Shown here: piece after piece, positions 53,201 through 63,920 of the stretch
How positions within the stretch are numbered: position 1 is the stretch's first letter
Layout of the letters: each line of letters starts with the position of its first letter
Source of the DNA: Zhengitettix transpicula
Lineage: Eukaryota > Arthropoda > Insecta > Orthoptera > Tetrigidae
Reading direction: 5' to 3'
Length of the DNA stretch: 64,000 bases
Assembly (NCBI GenBank): GCA_037074705.1
Contig: CM073591.1
Coordinates: forward strand, 62,312,897 to 62,376,896
Notes under the pieces: model-generated
Seen by the model: the letters and a program-made list of their open reading frames with translations, nothing else
What the model was told of the DNA's origin: nothing
Databases searched by the model: none
Translations under genes and position numbers: made by a program

Positions 53201-54713
53201 AGTCGTAACCGAGCTTCTTACTCTCTACGAACTCTATTCAGAAACATGTACTTATTGCTCTTTGCAATTTAGAATTAATCTTCAACATAACCGCTATTGA
53301 GCAACTCGTTCAAGCGAATACGTTTCATTTGTTTTTATTTATTTGCTTAATATAGTTTTATACCTGAACCAGAAATTTAGTCATTTGAAGAGGAGAAATA
53401 ATTGCCATTCGTAAACGAATGTAACTGGAAAAACGAAATTATTGCACTGATATAAAAATAATGAGAATTAAATAAAGGTAGATTCTTATTCTCGCGAAAT
53501 GTAAATAGCCTTAGAACCGTGCGAATGATCTCACAGAGCACCAGTAGAGTATTATTTTCCAACTTTGACGTGAAACACACTTACTTAAAATGAACAATTA
53601 ATATACATACGCATTAAGTTTTTAATGAATACACGAGGTGACGGCAAAACACTGGGAAATAGTTTCTATGTTCTGGTCGAGTAGGATAAAAATATCTAAA
53701 CGTCGCATAATAATTATCTTAATCTGTTCACTGAGAATTGTTTGCGCGTCAAATACTTTAGAAACAACTTGCTCCTCGAAGGCTGGTACAATTATTCCTC
53801 TGTTTCATCACCTTTTTTTACTTCGTGTAAAACAATACTGAAAAGTATCTGAAACGAAAAAATATGCATGGTGCTTGATTCATCGAAACATGTACGGTCT
53901 AGATGACGGCCGTTTTAATGGTGGAGAGAAGTGTGCTGAGAAATAATAACTGCAAAAGTGTTGCTCCATCTTTTGTGGTAATGTAACGAACGAGTTCTGT
54001 GTACATTTACTTTGGAACTTTAGAGTTAAATTATTGTTAATGAAGGAATGTTTTGTAGGATATGCAGCACTGTGAACACCGGTGACCCAGTGACGACGTC
54101 CAGAAATTTTGGCGTGGTTACGTCGACCGTCACCAAGGGTGGCTTTTATCTGACTGTGGCGGTGGCCAATGCACCTGGAAACGCTTCAACAAGTGACTTG
54201 GTGCCTCCCGAGACCGACGGTGAAGACGCCGCAGAGACGCCCCCTCCAGAAGAAACGACGACCCGCGCCGCCGGCACCACCACCACCACCGATGAGTCGA
54301 GTAGAGGTGAGTCCGAGGTCTCCCGGATGGACACTGCTGCCACCACGGAACAAGTCACTCGCGAGATTCCTCCGGCGACGACACAGACCGCCCCACCAAG
54401 CCTCACGTCCTCTACAACTGCTTCCAGCACGACTTCCAGCTCGACAACTCCAACCACCACCAGTACCTCTGCCACGACGAACATCACGCCAGGTGCCACC
54501 ACTGACGCCATTACAGCCAGTACGACCTTGTCAGTCTCAGCTACAGAGTCTACCACAGAGCAGACGGATATAAAGTCAGCCACCGAAAGTGGACTTTTGC
54601 AAGAGGTTCCTGCTCCTGTCCTTGGGAACACCACTGAGATTCCGATCCCAACCGAAGTGATCACCACAGAAACTCAGGCGGCGAGCAACGACCTCAAGGC
54701 TACAATGATATAA
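50236..54713 (+). CDS. secreted CUB-domain protein with Thr/Ser-rich mucin-like tail, gene 2
   Basis: Predicted exons 50236-50252, 51379-51521, 52937-53138 and 54059-54713 join in phases 2, 1 and 2 to 338 residues. The start ATG lies in agccATGG. The short first exon completes MDQATRFLVCLIFLFPVVRG, a clean signal peptide. Residues about 25-160 form a CUB-like domain with Cys in WPCYSV, ADCAYTF, NDCNSE and TICSTV. The remainder is a tail extremely rich in Thr, Ser and Pro with many TTT and SST repeats, a likely substrate for O-glycosylation as in mucins. No membrane segment follows, so secretion is expected. AATAAA at 54763-54768 is the likely polyadenylation signal. The first exon is the least certain part. 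The target of binding is unknown. Confidence 0.72.
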
Positions 54714-54854
54714 CACTCTTTATATCTGTAAAAGCACTGGCACATTTTATACTGATTTATGAAATAAATTTTCCTATTGTCCAATCAAACATAATTTAAA
54801 TATCTTAGTGTGTTAGAGAACGACGGCTTTCCCGGTGAATCTGTTCTAAATAAA
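54714..54854 (+). promoter_or_regulatory. 3' untranslated region and polyadenylation signal of CUB gene 2
   Basis: AATAAA at 54763-54768 follows the stop by 50 bases. The region to about 54790 fits a short 3' untranslated region. A repeat with a hammerhead-like core begins soon after. Confidence 0.55.
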
Positions 54855-54910
54855 ATCGTCATCAGTAACACAGTTAACCTGATGACGATGACGGTGCTTG
54901 CTGTCGAAAC
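54855..54910 (+). ncRNA. hammerhead-like core motif, probably retroelement-derived
   Basis: An intact CTGATGA (54879-54885) is followed by a 6-bp helix GACGGT/GCTGTC with a GCTT loop (54890-54905) and GAAAC (54906-54910). Four bases separate the first block from the helix, which is not the standard spacing. ATCGTCATCAG (54855-54865) pairs perfectly with CTGATGACGAT (54879-54889), giving a competing hairpin as at 45879. It lies downstream of CUB gene 2 and is probably a Penelope-type relic. Confidence 0.35.
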
Positions 54911-56017
54911 GTTGTTGTTCAACAAACCATTGGCCCGGGTTGAGACCCTAGAATTTTATTTACATCTTAGTGTATGTAAACTAAAAATAACACAAATATT
55001 ACACAAGACTTTGAACAACATGAAGGCGCCGACATTCGACAACAATGCAAAAATCAACTGATAAATGTTTTACTTGTGCGATTTAAACAAGTTAGAGACC
55101 AGTTATAATAGGATATGAAATGTAGGGATATGATTAGGACAAGAAATTTTAAGGGTCAGCGACTTACAAATAATGAATTACACTAAGATTTATTGACGTC
55201 GTTCCGCAGTTACATTTACATCTTATGTTCAGTTGCTGAGATTTTTGTATGAGGATGAAAAATTCTTGAATAAGTTTTCAATATTACTGAAGAATGAAAA
55301 AAAAAGGTGATATAATCCTCTGTTACACTGCTAAAACTCTTGCAAAAATTTAAATTTTAAGTATCATTTTTTAAGAGTATATTTTATCACTAAACATTTC
55401 ATTTCGTAACAAAAACAGGAAATTAAATACAAGTACCATACTGTAGACTATTGAAAAAAGGCCCTGCCGACGGAAAAGGAAAATATGAAGATAGGTAAAC
55501 ATCACCGATGCTGAGAATTATTATGCCGACGAGAGGAGGAGGAAGCTGTCTACGGATTAAGGGATTTCCTGTGAACTATTTTCGGCGGCTGGACCAGCTT
55601 TATGGGGAAGCTTCTAGCCGACTGCAAGACGATCATATGTGTTTCTGTCAGCGACGTAAACAACTGAGATTTTTGCCACACGTATATGGAGTCTCACGAA
55701 ATCGCTCTGAGGTGTGCCCATTTAACGCATTAGTAATTTGTTTGAGTCTTGAATGTAGCTGATTAAAGTAAATTATCCTAAATTTAAACTCTTGAGTGAG
55801 TAAATTTAAATTACTTAGATACAATTTAAAGGACCCTGTTAAATTTTGTGAACCATTAATTATATTAAATTTAAATTTAAACAAATCAATTATGTACATT
55901 TTTTATAAATTTTAAGACTCCCAAGATGTTTTTACAATTATGTCTAATAATTCATTAATATACATTTCCCGTTTTTAATGCGAAGAAACCTTAATAATTT
56001 GGCTAGAATTATTCTCT
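54911..56017. other. spacer between convergent CUB genes 2 and 3
   Basis: An open frame at 55508-55762 (starting MLRIIMPTRGGGSCLRIKGF) sits in a GC-richer patch but shows no recognised domain. Nothing else was seen. Confidence 0.35.
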
Positions 56018-56108
56018 GGTTTCCAACCCTGTGGCGTTTTCTAAGCACGACGTTTCGTCGACTAGGACTGTCTACATCTTCTGGGTGAACGCCACTCTGT
56101 AGGAAACC
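56018..56108 (-). ncRNA. hammerhead-like fold in a two-helix inverted repeat
   Basis: Two coaxial 7-bp pairs, GGTTTCC with GGAAACC (56102-56108 with 56018-56024) and TGGCGTT with AACGCCA (56088-56094 with 56032-56038), enclose a core on minus. The core is CAGAAGA, then a GTAGAC/GTCGAC helix with one mismatch, then GAAACG. This is the best-preserved hammerhead-type layout in the window, though the first core block again reads CAGA rather than CUGA. It lies downstream of the polyadenylation region of CUB gene 3. Confidence 0.45.
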
Positions 56109-56246
56109 CAAGAATAGCTTGTTCACCAGGAAAACTTAAGGAAATTAACATTAAAATTTTTAATAATTTATGTACTTTTATTTACCTTTATTTTACTTTC
56201 TATCTTATAAAATGTTTCTACAGTATGAAAACAGTACTGCAAGACT
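56109..56246 (-). promoter_or_regulatory. 3' untranslated region of CUB gene 3
   Basis: Minus-strand AATAAA candidates occur near 56177-56192, about 60 bases after the stop codon at 56249-56247. No other feature was seen. Confidence 0.5.
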
Positions 56247-58957
56247 TCATCCTCTTTGCGGGGGTGTGGGAACTGTTGCGGTACCACCTTCTCCACCACC
56301 AGGTGGGACCGTTTGAGTTCCGATTCCTGGACCAGTAAGTAGGCCCGTTCCTGGGCCTCCAGGTCTTCTCGTTGTAATCTCAAGCCCTGCTGTAGCTGGC
56401 GCAGTAGAATTTCCCGAGCCCCCTGGTACCACAGTGGTTGTGATTCCTACTGGGCCAGTGGATCCAGGAAGCTCGGTTCCTTCAGTTCCTGGAGGTCCTT
56501 CTGTTCCTGGATTTTCCATCCGCATGGTCGCTACATCCAACATGAAACGACGCGGCGTTTTCTTATTATTAGATTTGAAGACTACCAACCCCACGTTGCA
56601 GGACATCGTGTTTTCTGCCGTAGCATTCCTCCCGGATCCGTTCCCGCAGTAACTGTTAACATTAGCAACACAATTGAAATACTTTTCGTTTTCCACCACA
56701 TGATTTAGAGGAAATGAAGTTTAAAATAGGGAAAAAGTATAAAATACAGCAGATCGTTATGTTCTCGTGTGGATTCTGGAGTGGTTTGATGCAGATATCT
56801 AAATCGGGAAGACTTTGATGTCATAGTTGTAAAAAAAAAGGTGCAATGAAGACGCAGGAAGCGGACCTTCACCACATGGAAGGTCTGAATTCCATACAAA
56901 TCGAGGCTCTTAATAGATTCCAAACTAGGGCACGGTAATAACTTTTCATAAAATCCAATATCGATGATTCGATTATTTGGTTTCAGCATAAAAACTAAAT
57001 TGGACCGAGTTGGAAGTAATGGATATCCTGAGCGTCCAAATTAAGTTTGGGAATACTTCGATAAGTGCAATCGTATACTATGAAGATGACCGTGGAATGA
57101 TTTTAACATTTTATGCCAAAATTATACTACAACGATTCGTAGGATGTAAAGTAGGCATATTAATATATCTGATACCTTAACCAAGATTGACAATTTTGGC
57201 ATTTTAGTATGTAGTACTGTCACATAATAATTTATGAACCATATAATAAACTTAGATTTTATTTCAAGTCAGTTCATTGATATATAGTCAGATCATTAAT
57301 ATATGATAATTCGATTCAGCGCTACCTATAAAAGTCATAGAAATTGAGTTGAATTTTTGCATGATCAAATTTAATAAAACTTCCGATAATTTAGTAAATA
57401 ATATTTATTTTTTTGGTAAATATAAATGGCAGTTATATCAAATTTTGCTTGACATTTTATTAAGCGTTCTTTTTCAAAATTATAGGCAGAACCTTTCTGA
57501 AGAGACGGAGATGCCTTCTCCTCTCTCCGTATTTGAACTTAAGTTCCCACAAGACGATGCACCTCGGCCCGTTTTGAGAGGTGTATGTTCCGGGGCATAC
57601 GGTAAGGGCTGGTCGCTGTTCTCGTTGGAACAGTCGGCCAGCTGCCTCCTAAAGTAGTCGAGGCACGTCCCCACAGCAAATGCGCCATCGGAAGGGCGTG
57701 AGACAAGTACCAAATGTTCGCCCTAACTTATGCAGGTGTTCTAGGGTTTGTCCTACATCACTTTTAGGAGAATGCCGGGTAGGATCCTTAAACTATAGCC
57801 CGGGGACCCTAGTTAACCCGTGACTAACTTCCTTTACCCTTCAGCATCCCCATTTTCTAATCCCTTCCAATGCTATTAAAGGGGAGTTGCCACCATGTGT
57901 ATTACCCTCATGTAGCCTGTTACTCTAAAAGAAAATACTGAATCATAATTCAGGCACTAATTGGTAAATTTATTAAAAATCATGAAAGGTTATTTTAAGG
58001 AACATTTCTTTATTTTTCCCAATCCTCTTCCAACTTAGTTCAGTATTACTCCATTATTTTTATCTTTTACGAATTATAGCCTAAATCAAAACCCTCTAAA
58101 TTCTTGTTCAAATTCTGAAGTACTGCTTTTGTCGAAATATTTGCCTCCCAAGCAATGTTTTCATAGATGACAACAAAATGTAAAGAGTAGGTAACTCCGG
58201 GGAATAACAATTCGTTATTCGAGTACATCTCGTACATTTTTTCCGCTGGGAATTTTTTGATGGAATTTTATATTTCCCTGTATGAATACCCGACCTTTAT
58301 ACGGAGATAAAAACATTGGCTACCTTCCTTTACCCTTCCGCATCCCCCTTTTCAAATCCCTTCCTATGCTATTAAAGGGGAGTCGCCACCATGTGGATTA
58401 CCCTCATGTAGCTTGTTACTCTAAAAATATTATATACTGCAAGTTTCATCGCATAATTAATTTCGTTATGATCAGAAACTCCTTGTTTTTAAAATACCTC
58501 CAAACTTCAAACACTGTAGAGAGTAATATGTGTTGCTACAATGTTCATAAGAAGCATAATATTTGGAACTGGTCACTAGTCAACGGATGGTTGTTTTTAC
58601 AAAGTCTTGATATATGGGCTTACTTAAGAAGATATGAAAAGACACTCACATGTTTCCGGGAACGAGCTCCTGATTTTCGAGGTTATAGACCTGCAGTCGG
58701 TCCGAAGTACACTCGCCTTTTGCGTCGGGAGGCGCCATGTTCATATCTCTCACGGTGATTACCATATTGCATTGGTTTGTTGTCGAAAATGACATGAGGC
58801 ATGTTATTTTCTCCTCGAACTGTTCGCCACTTTGGAAAGTGTATACGTGAGTGTCTTCGCAAGCCAGGATCTTTGACACGGAGCAATGGTCCGAGTATGA
58901 AAAAACGCTGCAGGGCAACATCACAAATGTCGCCCACGCCACGTGCAGCGACAACAT
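56247..58957 (-). CDS. secreted CUB-domain protein with Gly/Pro/Thr-rich tail, gene 3
   Basis: Predicted exons on minus 58957-58650 and 56652-56247 join in phase 2 (donor gtgagt, acceptor gctaatgttaacag) to 237 residues. The start MLSLHVAWATFVMLPCSVFS looks like a signal peptide. An acceptor at 58962 suggests an upstream untranslated or coding exon, so the true start may lie further up. The CUB-like part has ACEDTHVYTF, CTSDRLQVYN, YCGNGSG and MSCNVGLVVF. The tail repeats Pro-Gly-Thr-Glu and Gly-Pro-Gly motifs, resembling a collagen- or resilin-like low-complexity region. The intron lies at the same place and phase as the last intron of genes 1 and 2. The 2-kb intron contains two interspersed-repeat copies (57484 and 58316). 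The gene points toward gene 2. Confidence 0.65.
57484..57930 (+). repeat. 3'-anchored interspersed repeat, copy 3
   Basis: Nearly full-length copy lying antisense within the intron of CUB gene 3. It begins aggcagaacctttctgaaga and ends gtagcctgttactctaaaa. It is collinear with copy 1 at 1939 with small gaps. No target duplication was confirmed. Confidence 0.8.
58316..58427 (+). repeat. 3'-anchored interspersed repeat, copy 4 (short 3' end)
   Basis: Only the last 110 bases of the family are present, from ttggctaccttcctttaccc to gcttgttactctaaaaa. It is also inside the intron of CUB gene 3, about 390 bases after copy 3. The strong 5' truncation fits reverse-transcription insertion. Confidence 0.8.
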
Positions 58958-58962
58958 TGACC

Positions 58963-59927
58963 TGGAAACAATACAATAATTACAACTGGCAGTTCACTCC
59001 TATTCGTTACTCCGTGCACAGGTTCTCATCGAGGATCCATGAAATAGCAACATTTTCTCCACTAACACCCCAAGAAACGGCGCTGCGGAAATTCTGAGTC
59101 TATGGTGCTCATAAGGAAGTTGATATTAATAATCTTTTTTAAAAAAATAACATCAAAATGGATACCAAAAGTCAACAGAAAACATCTACAGCATCCAATA
59201 AGCTTAAGACTAAATTTCATTAACGTAATTTCCGCTCGAATTGAATATTAATCAAAATATTACAGATCTGAGATATATTAATACGAAATTAAACGCTTCA
59301 CTACTTTAGATAAAATTAGATGTTAATTTATCTGCATTATAATGGTTCTCAAATGGGAGTTGCAGTTGCAATAATGTGAAATCGTCGTCTGAATAATTCA
59401 ACGACACAAGGAAGAGCTTCAAGGTCAAATCGGCTCCTATTTAAAAAGAACCAAAAATTTCATGATGCGGTATTATTTATTAGACTAGACATATAAATGT
59501 GATACGTAGCACAAACATTTAAAACATTTTCGTCAAGAAATCCCCACATTTCTCTGTATCCATAACAGCAGTTTCTTGGATGTTTAGTATTTTAAACAAT
59601 GCTTTTAAGGTTTATTATTCCGTACATTTCTGAGTCTTGCTAGGTACTTACAAAACTTTTATCGGCAATGAATTAAAATTATAATTGTAGTTTATAGTTT
59701 TATTGGGCGTCACATCCAAATATTTCCAAGATCCTGGCTCCGTTTCTACAATATAAATTTTATTTTATCATATTGGTTACAGCTCAATCATGAATTTATT
59801 TGAGAAAAATACATTTCTTGTATAGCCGTCATTTCCATATACTGCATGCATGCATGCAATCACCATAAGATTATTATTTTCTTTAATAATTTCACTTATT
59901 TATACCAGAAACGTAATTTTCGAATAC
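58963..59927. other. spacer upstream of CUB gene 3
   Basis: The upstream exon or promoter of CUB gene 3 is expected here. A minus-strand frame near 59055 (starting MLLFHGSSMRTC) could be an N-terminal exon but lacks a clear donor. Otherwise AT-rich. Confidence 0.3.
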
Positions 59928-60193
59928 TACTAGTGAACACGGCCGGCCTGCTGTGGTGTAGTGGCCAGCGTCATTCACAGAGGTCCCGGGTTCGAATCCC
60001 GCCATAGGCATGGGTGTTTCTGGTCGTCCTGGTCAAGAAAATTGGGGTTAAGGCTGTGGGAGAATCGACACTCTGCCCAGGTGTCATTCCTAAATCTAGA
60101 ATGTGTCATGTAAGATGACAGTCTGGCAGCCGTCTCGGTAGGCCAAGGCCCTTCGGGGTTGTCGAGCCAAGGAGTTAGTTACTAGTGAACACG
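59928..60193 (+). mobile_element. tRNA-derived SINE with 14-bp target-site duplications
   Basis: The body 59942-60179 (238 bp) is flanked by perfect copies of tactagtgaacacg (59928-59941 and 60180-60193). The 5' part carries a Pol III A-box-like tggtgtagtggccagcg (from about 59953) and a B box, ggttcgaatcccg (from about 59988), as in tRNA genes. It is not a working tRNA: the acceptor and anticodon arms do not fold convincingly. The body has no long A tail and ends in gttagtt. The intact duplication suggests a fairly recent insertion. Confidence 0.92.
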
Positions 60194-61259
60194 ATAGATA
60201 TTAGTGCCAGTCTTCACCTCGTGAAGGCAAAGGAAGCGCCATCCGTGAAATATTATATATTAACTGATGGAGATCTGAATGGAAATGAATATTTTGAAAC
60301 TACAGTTCTATATTTACTTGAATCAGTCCCGTGAATGAAATGAACAAGAATTGATGTATCTTTATAAATTGTGATAATTTTTTATTTTTAAGCGCGATTA
60401 AAAGAGTATCTGAAATATTTCTTTAATACAAAGTTATTTAAATAAAATATTTCTCGTTTCAGTAGATATAAAGTAAATTGTATATTCTTAAAAATATATA
60501 AATTTTGTTAGACATCAGAAGAAAACTAATTTAGGTGATTCGAGAAAATGAACGAATCCAATCTAGTAATTAAACTAATGTCACAAATCAAGCAATAAAT
60601 CCCGTCATTACTGATTACTTAAATAAATTTAAGCTTGTACTTATTAATGAATAAGAATATTGTTTATTAAATAAAGAAAAAGTCTCAAATATTTTCAGTA
60701 TAAACATGAATAAATTTTCAGTTCAAAGAACAAGTTCTATAAGCACGTTACCTTGTTCTTTCTCTCGCCATTGCTGGAGTTAGAGTGTCTAGGATCGTAG
60801 ACGGGCGTTTATTTGTAATATCTCAGTACTGAAGGTTGGTGTTTGTTATCTGTCCATGAACGTCACTTTCCTTTGGGCATTAACAGTAAAGAATTGCGCA
60901 TATGCTCTTATTATCCTCCGATAACGTGTTTTCTGAGTTTCTTCCGTGTACTAACAACCAAGTCTCTGCTGTTAGGCTCGCCATAAGTCTAGATAATCAG
61001 TGTGAACTTTAAGGGGTATTTAACCACATCTAAAATGTATAATACCACTGGAAAGAATGTAACGAACCAACGAGTGATGTAATCAAAGTTTAGAACAATA
61101 AAATAACTGAAGGGTTTAGAGATTTTCGCACCCACATAAACATACTCATTACATATAGAATAATCTATTGACAGACGAAAGAAAAAAGCTTACAATAGAT
61201 TGATAAGCACCTTCACAAACATTGGAAGATTTGTATCATTACATAACACATGATAATAT
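60194..61259. other. AT-rich spacer
   Basis: No gene or repeat was recognised between the SINE and the LTR-like copy at 61260. Confidence 0.35.
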
Positions 61260-62223
61260 TGTAGTAATTGGTAATTAAGACATTGTTCTAATTGAAAAGT
61301 TGAATTGTAGAGGACTCATTATTAGTGGATATAGAGCGGACGCCGCAACAAACCGGCAAGGCAAAGAAAACATTGTTGATGAGTCGAGAAGGTTCTACGC
61401 GCTCAAAACTTGCGAGACGAACGAAGAGTCAGGAAATGAGCAGTCGGGCAGCAGACAGCGAATAGAACGGACGAAAAGAACTCATTGAAAGTTTTTACAG
61501 TCGGCAGTCAGAACGAAAGAATGTGGTCCAGTCACAAACATGATTTCAAATATTAAAAAGTAAAGCAATATTCAGTCGGGAAGGAGACAGAGCAACTAGT
61601 GTGTATTCGGTGGTCGAGCGTAGATTCATCATGCTGGCCATAGACAAACCAATGAAGTCCATTGTCAACTAAAGTCACGAGATCCACAAATCCAGGTTGC
61701 AGTAAAGCATCGAGAACCAACCAATTTGTGTTAAATCAACTAACAAACTACACCAATTAGAGCCTGTGAACATTTAGAGTCTGTGAGAACTTAGAATCAG
61801 TGATGTCCCCAAAATTGTGCACAAAAAGCTAAAAATGAGACCTGGGCGGACTTTAAAATCATTTGTAAACCGTGTTTAAAAGATAAAAGTCAGATCGTTC
61901 TGTAATTATTTAATTATTTAATTATCGATAAAATGAGATCCTTAATTCTTGATAAAATTAAAATTGCTTAAATTCAATCTTTAGTATTATTTCTTCCGCA
62001 ACAAATTTCGTCTATGTTCAGACGCTTTGATTTCCATAAAAAGTAAATGTAATTTTGATTATATAAATTCTGCCATTTATCAAACCCAGTTCAAGACCCT
62101 GAGATCCCAAATATTTTGTGTATTTTATACTTGTTTTAAAATTGTTAATAAATCGTGTTTAATAGTTTTCACTTAAGTTCTTTCATTTAGAAACGCCACA
62201 TTCATATTATATTAATTATTACA
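61260..62223 (+). mobile_element. solo-LTR-like element, copy B
   Basis: A 964-bp unit beginning TGTAGTAATTGG and ending TTATTACA, with ATAT on both sides (61256-61259 and 62224-62227). It is the inverted-orientation counterpart of copy A at 39456-40387, about 21 kb away; the two are collinear over most of their length. Family blocks gataaaagtcagatcgttct and atcaaacccagttcaagacc are present. An open frame at 61300-61488 is a chance reading. Confidence 0.7.
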
Positions 62224-63920
62224 ATATATATGGTAAATAAATTAAAAAAATGGCCGTACGCCAAATAATATGAACTAGGTAATCTGAAGCCTTAGGCTTG
62301 AGTGATGAACGACGTACCTTGTGTTTGCAATTCGGAAGGTTAAAGAAGGCCATACCTTTAGAAAACTACAAGGTTCCTGGTAAATGGCGTAGAAGTCGCG
62401 TTAAGTAACTTATATTGGAGCGAACTTAACAAACCACTTACCGTTACAAAACTATGAATAGAAGGATTTAAATATATTTGTTTCAGAATCATATTTTGGC
62501 AGTGTGAAATTAGAATGATCATTTAAAATGGTTCTGCAATCGCGTTTCGTAACGGAGCCGTCGTTTGTTGCGGAAGTGTAGATTCTTCCCCCATGTTGAT
62601 GCAGACCAACGCGGGTTTTTATCTCTAACGTCGATTTCCCTTTTGCTCTTCACTTTCACGCTCAGTGCGTCCCGACGCATTGTCCTGACATCATTCTCCC
62701 TAGCAGACATTCCTCTCACATCAAGGTAAGCATAGATTCTGAATGGGGCAAAAACGTACCACTCAATCGTAATTTATAAGTTCGCTTATTCACGTGAAGG
62801 AAAATATTTCTCTTATTTTATTTTTCTTTCCTACAAAAAATTGTGATTTACCCATATATTGATTTCTTCCAATACACTGTGATCTTATGATATTATATAT
62901 TTCTTGGTTTCATATATCAGACATGCGTCTCATTTAATAAAAGACTATTATTGATTTAAGAGAAAGTAAATAAAATAAAGAAAGAAAGTGAAACAAATTT
63001 ATTTGGTTTATTCTTAAATCTTCTTATAGCTGGAATATTTTCCTTAAAGAGCCTACACGTAATCTGTTGCATCGCTTACTGATCTATTTTAAAATATAAA
63101 TTTACTTACGACGTTTTTTTTTGAGAAATTTACGTTCACGTCTCCCTATTTAAGTCGGGGTTTCCAACTTCTTCACTTATGCGTTTCTACGCTTTATTTC
63201 CAAAATATAACGCTAATACTATCTTTGTGTCTTCTATTTTCCAACGATTACCAAAAACTTAAATCGTCAATGATCAGGTCCCCTTATAACAAGTTTCGTA
63301 TCCCCTCTGAAGTTCCTTTACCCAGACCGCATTTCAGTATCAGTCTTTATATATAAAAATGGCATGCTTCAATTCGTCAAAGCTTTTTACTAAATCTATT
63401 GTAATATATTTCATTACCATATAAATTTTCATTTGAATTTTTTTTAAAAAAAGTTAGCATGACACTTACATAAGAAATATTTCCTAAATGCTGACGAGTG
63501 AAAAATAACTCTTTCTCTTCCAATTCTCTGAGGATTTATTAGAATCACAAAATTTCGAATGACTACGGTTCGAAACTGTTCGAAGAACGTTAACCAACGT
63601 TTAAATAACATGTAATCAAACATATGAATAAATAAGAATATCCAGCAATTAATTTTGATATTTTTTATGCATCCAGAACGGAAAGAAATTCACATTTATG
63701 CTAAGTCGGCAATAACTATTAACAACAATTATATTTATTTTCGAACACGTGGCACAAACTTAAAAGGCTTGAATCTTGAGCTTAGAATCCTTTCAAGACT
63801 GTCATTTGATAGGTAAGGAGTTGCATCGATAGAAGGTGCAGAAAACTGCTTGTAAGAGTGGTCTGTTTTATGAATCTGGTTCTAAACCTGAGCAGTCAAT
63901 TAAAAGTTATCATAATAGGA
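62224..63920. other. intergenic stretch with a CpG-rich possible first exon
   Basis: The CpG-rich patch at about 62520-62727 ends at a strong plus-strand donor (cacatcaag then gtaagc), so it might be an untranslated first exon of a gene continuing to the right. No coding frame or TATA element supports this. The rest is AT-rich with nothing recognised. Confidence 0.25.

Noticed and set aside
54146..54667. Long minus-strand open frame of 173 residues
   Set aside because: It is the antisense shadow of the Thr/Ser-rich exon of CUB gene 2; composition alone keeps it open.
59953..60010. Functional tRNA gene
   Set aside because: A and B boxes are present but the cloverleaf does not close, and perfect duplications flank a longer body, so it is a SINE.
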